Both the position numbers and the translations under genes were made by a program. DNA of 64,000 nucleotides from Turritopsis dohrnii (Eukaryota > Cnidaria > Hydrozoa > Anthoathecata > Oceaniidae): NCBI GenBank assembly GCA_027922465.2, contig BQMF02000163.1, forward strand, positions 558,001 through 622,000, written 5' to 3'. Each line of letters starts with the position of its first letter. The stretch's first letter is position 1. Under the pieces are notes generated by a model. The model had not been told where the DNA came from. It ran no database searches and saw only the letters and a program-made list of their open reading frames with translations. Positions 62,509-64,000 of this stretch are shown piece after piece.

Positions 62509-64000
62509 TTTGGGCTGGTGAGATGTTGCAATCGGGGTCGGGTGTATTTCTCATCTGCATCATTGCTCGAAGGAATCTATCGGTATCCAGTGATCCTGAG
62601 GGACTGCTGTTGGCACGAAGGAGGCGTTTGGTAGATTTTACTGCTACTTCCGCACGTCCGTTTGATTGTTGGTAGTATGCAGACGACAATCTATGAGATA
62701 CACCCCAACGCTTGAGAAATTCTTCAGTAGCAGAGGCGATGAACTCGGGTCCCCCATCTGTGGTGATCTCCTCGGGCACACCAAAACGGGCGAAATAATT
62801 TCGAAGGCACGATATCAGTCCAGCAGCACCCGACTGTGGTGATCCATGAGGGGAGGTGAAGACATCACACCAAGCTGACAAACGATCACCGACCACAAGA
62901 TAAAGCTGTCCAGCAATGTCGAGGAAGTCTGAGAATACTTTCTCAAATGGTGTTGAAGGTGGTGGCGAGGGTACCACCGTTGCGGTTGGTTGTGAAGGGG
63001 CGTTGACGATACATTCTCGACAGTTCTTTCTTATCTGTTCTATGTCAGCTGTCATTCCGGGCCAAAAAACAATGGCTCGAGCACGAGAGCCCATCATTGA
63101 TACACCTTGGTGGGCAGCATGCAGCGCTTCGAGGAAGGCTGGACGAAGTGATGATGGGACAACAACACGATCGTCGTAAATAACTACACCATCGGATACG
63201 TGGAGGCTTTCACGATACTGCCAAAACTGGGATATCAAAGAGGAGTCATGACTCTCTGGTGGAAATTCGGCATGGATGGCTTCGATAAGCGATTTCGATG
63301 AATCATCCTTCTGGGTTTCTTCAACAACCTGCTCCCAAGTGATTGATGTGACATTATTGGTCTGACGCTGGATGGAAGCGAGTACCAAGGATTCAGTGAC
63401 GTCATTTTGGTCATCCGATGCTGGATATCGGGACGTAGCATCACAAGCTAGATTGGTCTTTCCCGGAAGGTGAACGATTTTGAAATACCAAGGTAGCGTT
63501 CTTTGCTTCAATCGGGCAAGCCTCGTATTTCTGATCTTGTCACCGTATATCTTTACCAGAGGCTTATGATCGGTAATGAAAGTTAAATCTGGACACCCGA
63601 GTGTGAAGAATTTACTTTGCTCTAGACCCCATGTAATAGCAAGGGCCTCACCCTCAATTGGAACGTAATGTTTCTCAGATGGTTTGAGGAATCGAGAACT
63701 AGCCAGCGTCATGCGCCAACCACCAGGGCAACAGTCTGGGTTGGTATCATGACATGAACAATGTTTCTGAAGCAAAAGGCATCCAATACCCTTCTTAGAT
63801 GACTCGAAAACTGCATCGAGCTCTGCGTTCCATTCAAATGGTGTTCGTGGTGAGAGGAACTTTCGAAATGGTTCCATATGGTCTCAAAGCTGTGCGTAGT
63901 TGGATACCTGATTCACCAGACCAAACCAACTTCGAATATCAGTCGTTGATGATGGTGTTGGGAAATTACGAGTAGCGTTGAAATACTTTGAAAGAGGTTC
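62417..64000 (-). pseudogene. Gypsy-A copy 2, RT end, RNase H and integrase
   Basis: The frame enters from the window edge (NFPTPSSTTDIRSWFGLVNQV), with one stop just before MEPFRKFLSP (63877). RNase H: GCLLLQKHCSCH... PSEKHYVPIEGEALAITWGL... FITDHKPLVKIYGD. The integrase zinc motif is HAAHQ...CREC, with Asp in FSDFLD, Asp in TTDGGPEF and Glu in NGRAEVAV. About 25 residues between DAVFESSKK and GIGCLLL are missing compared with copy 1 (its KNAIVEAIKEG... TDWSKTG part), which removes part of RNase H. Confidence 0.85.

Larger units (their letters stand above)
61739..64000 (-). mobile_element. Gypsy-A copy 2, pol region (cut by window edge)
   Basis: Same family as 8732-23887. Reading leftwards: RT end, RNase H, integrase, and a low-complexity Pro/His-rich tail. 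The 3' LTR lies past the mariner (59769-59898). Confidence 0.85.

Noticed and set aside
1..64000. Host immune system, CRISPR or bacterial operon
   Set aside because: Introns, LINEs, Helitrons and other animal-type TEs show eukaryotic DNA; no spacer arrays or operons were seen.

Overview
This 64-kb window is eukaryotic, AT-rich, intron-bearing DNA made almost entirely of transposable elements (TEs). Helitrons with RepHel proteins, PIF/Harbinger, piggyBac, Tc1/mariner, Ty3/gypsy-type LTR elements, PHD-finger LINEs, a Penelope-like fragment and a DUF7869-type DNA transposon together suggest an invertebrate animal such as a cnidarian, mollusc or sponge. The species cannot be told from the sequence. 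No rRNA, tRNA, CRISPR array or bacterial operon was seen.

Layout, left to right. 1-6569: an autonomous Helitron on the minus strand (RepHel gene 924-5475 with one intron), followed downstream (1-337) by exons of a small micro-exon gene. 6580-7258: the C-terminal half of a HARBI1-like transposase; its N-terminal half lies at 31578-31971. The 24.3 kb between them is a nest: LINE-A (7259-31577) split by a TA-type MITE (7902-8270), by an LTR element, Gypsy-A (8732-23887), and by a DUF7869/BEN transposon (24445-30998). Gypsy-A holds two tail-to-tail LINEs (LINE-B plus, LINE-C minus; 13460-23638), and LINE-C holds a TTAA MITE (20483-20861). The DUF7869 transposon holds a small Helitron (29942-30814). 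32423-34445: a second, convergent HARBI1/Myb pair. 34785-36791: an orphan multi-exon gene. 37258-38375: a Helitron 3' end next to a piggyBac remnant. 38791-46745: a broken second copy of the first Helitron, in the opposite orientation, containing an almost complete Harbinger element (about 38990-43640). 47349-56820: the second copy of the micro-exon gene, with two tandem Helitrons in its first intron and an LTR element with identical 92-bp LTRs in a later intron. 56834-57807: a MITE-like inverted repeat containing a Penelope fragment. 59769-64000: a second Gypsy-A copy with a mariner inserted before its 3' LTR.

Most striking is the micro-exon gene. Its exons are 21-30 nt, all in the same phase (the last nucleotide of one exon plus the first two of the next form a codon). 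Between the two copies, exons differ at roughly 20-40% of sites while alignable flanking introns differ at only a few percent. Reading frame, exon lengths and some residues are nevertheless kept. This is the pattern expected of a rapidly diversifying gene. In both copies it lies directly downstream of the same Helitron helicase, so it may be a captured gene.

Other notable points are three insertions whose removal restores a reading frame or matches a paralogous empty site, and two short templated copy patches that disrupt TE genes. The DUF7869/BEN transposon has 8-bp target duplications and palindromic TTACCGGTAA arrays. All divergence counts were made by eye.
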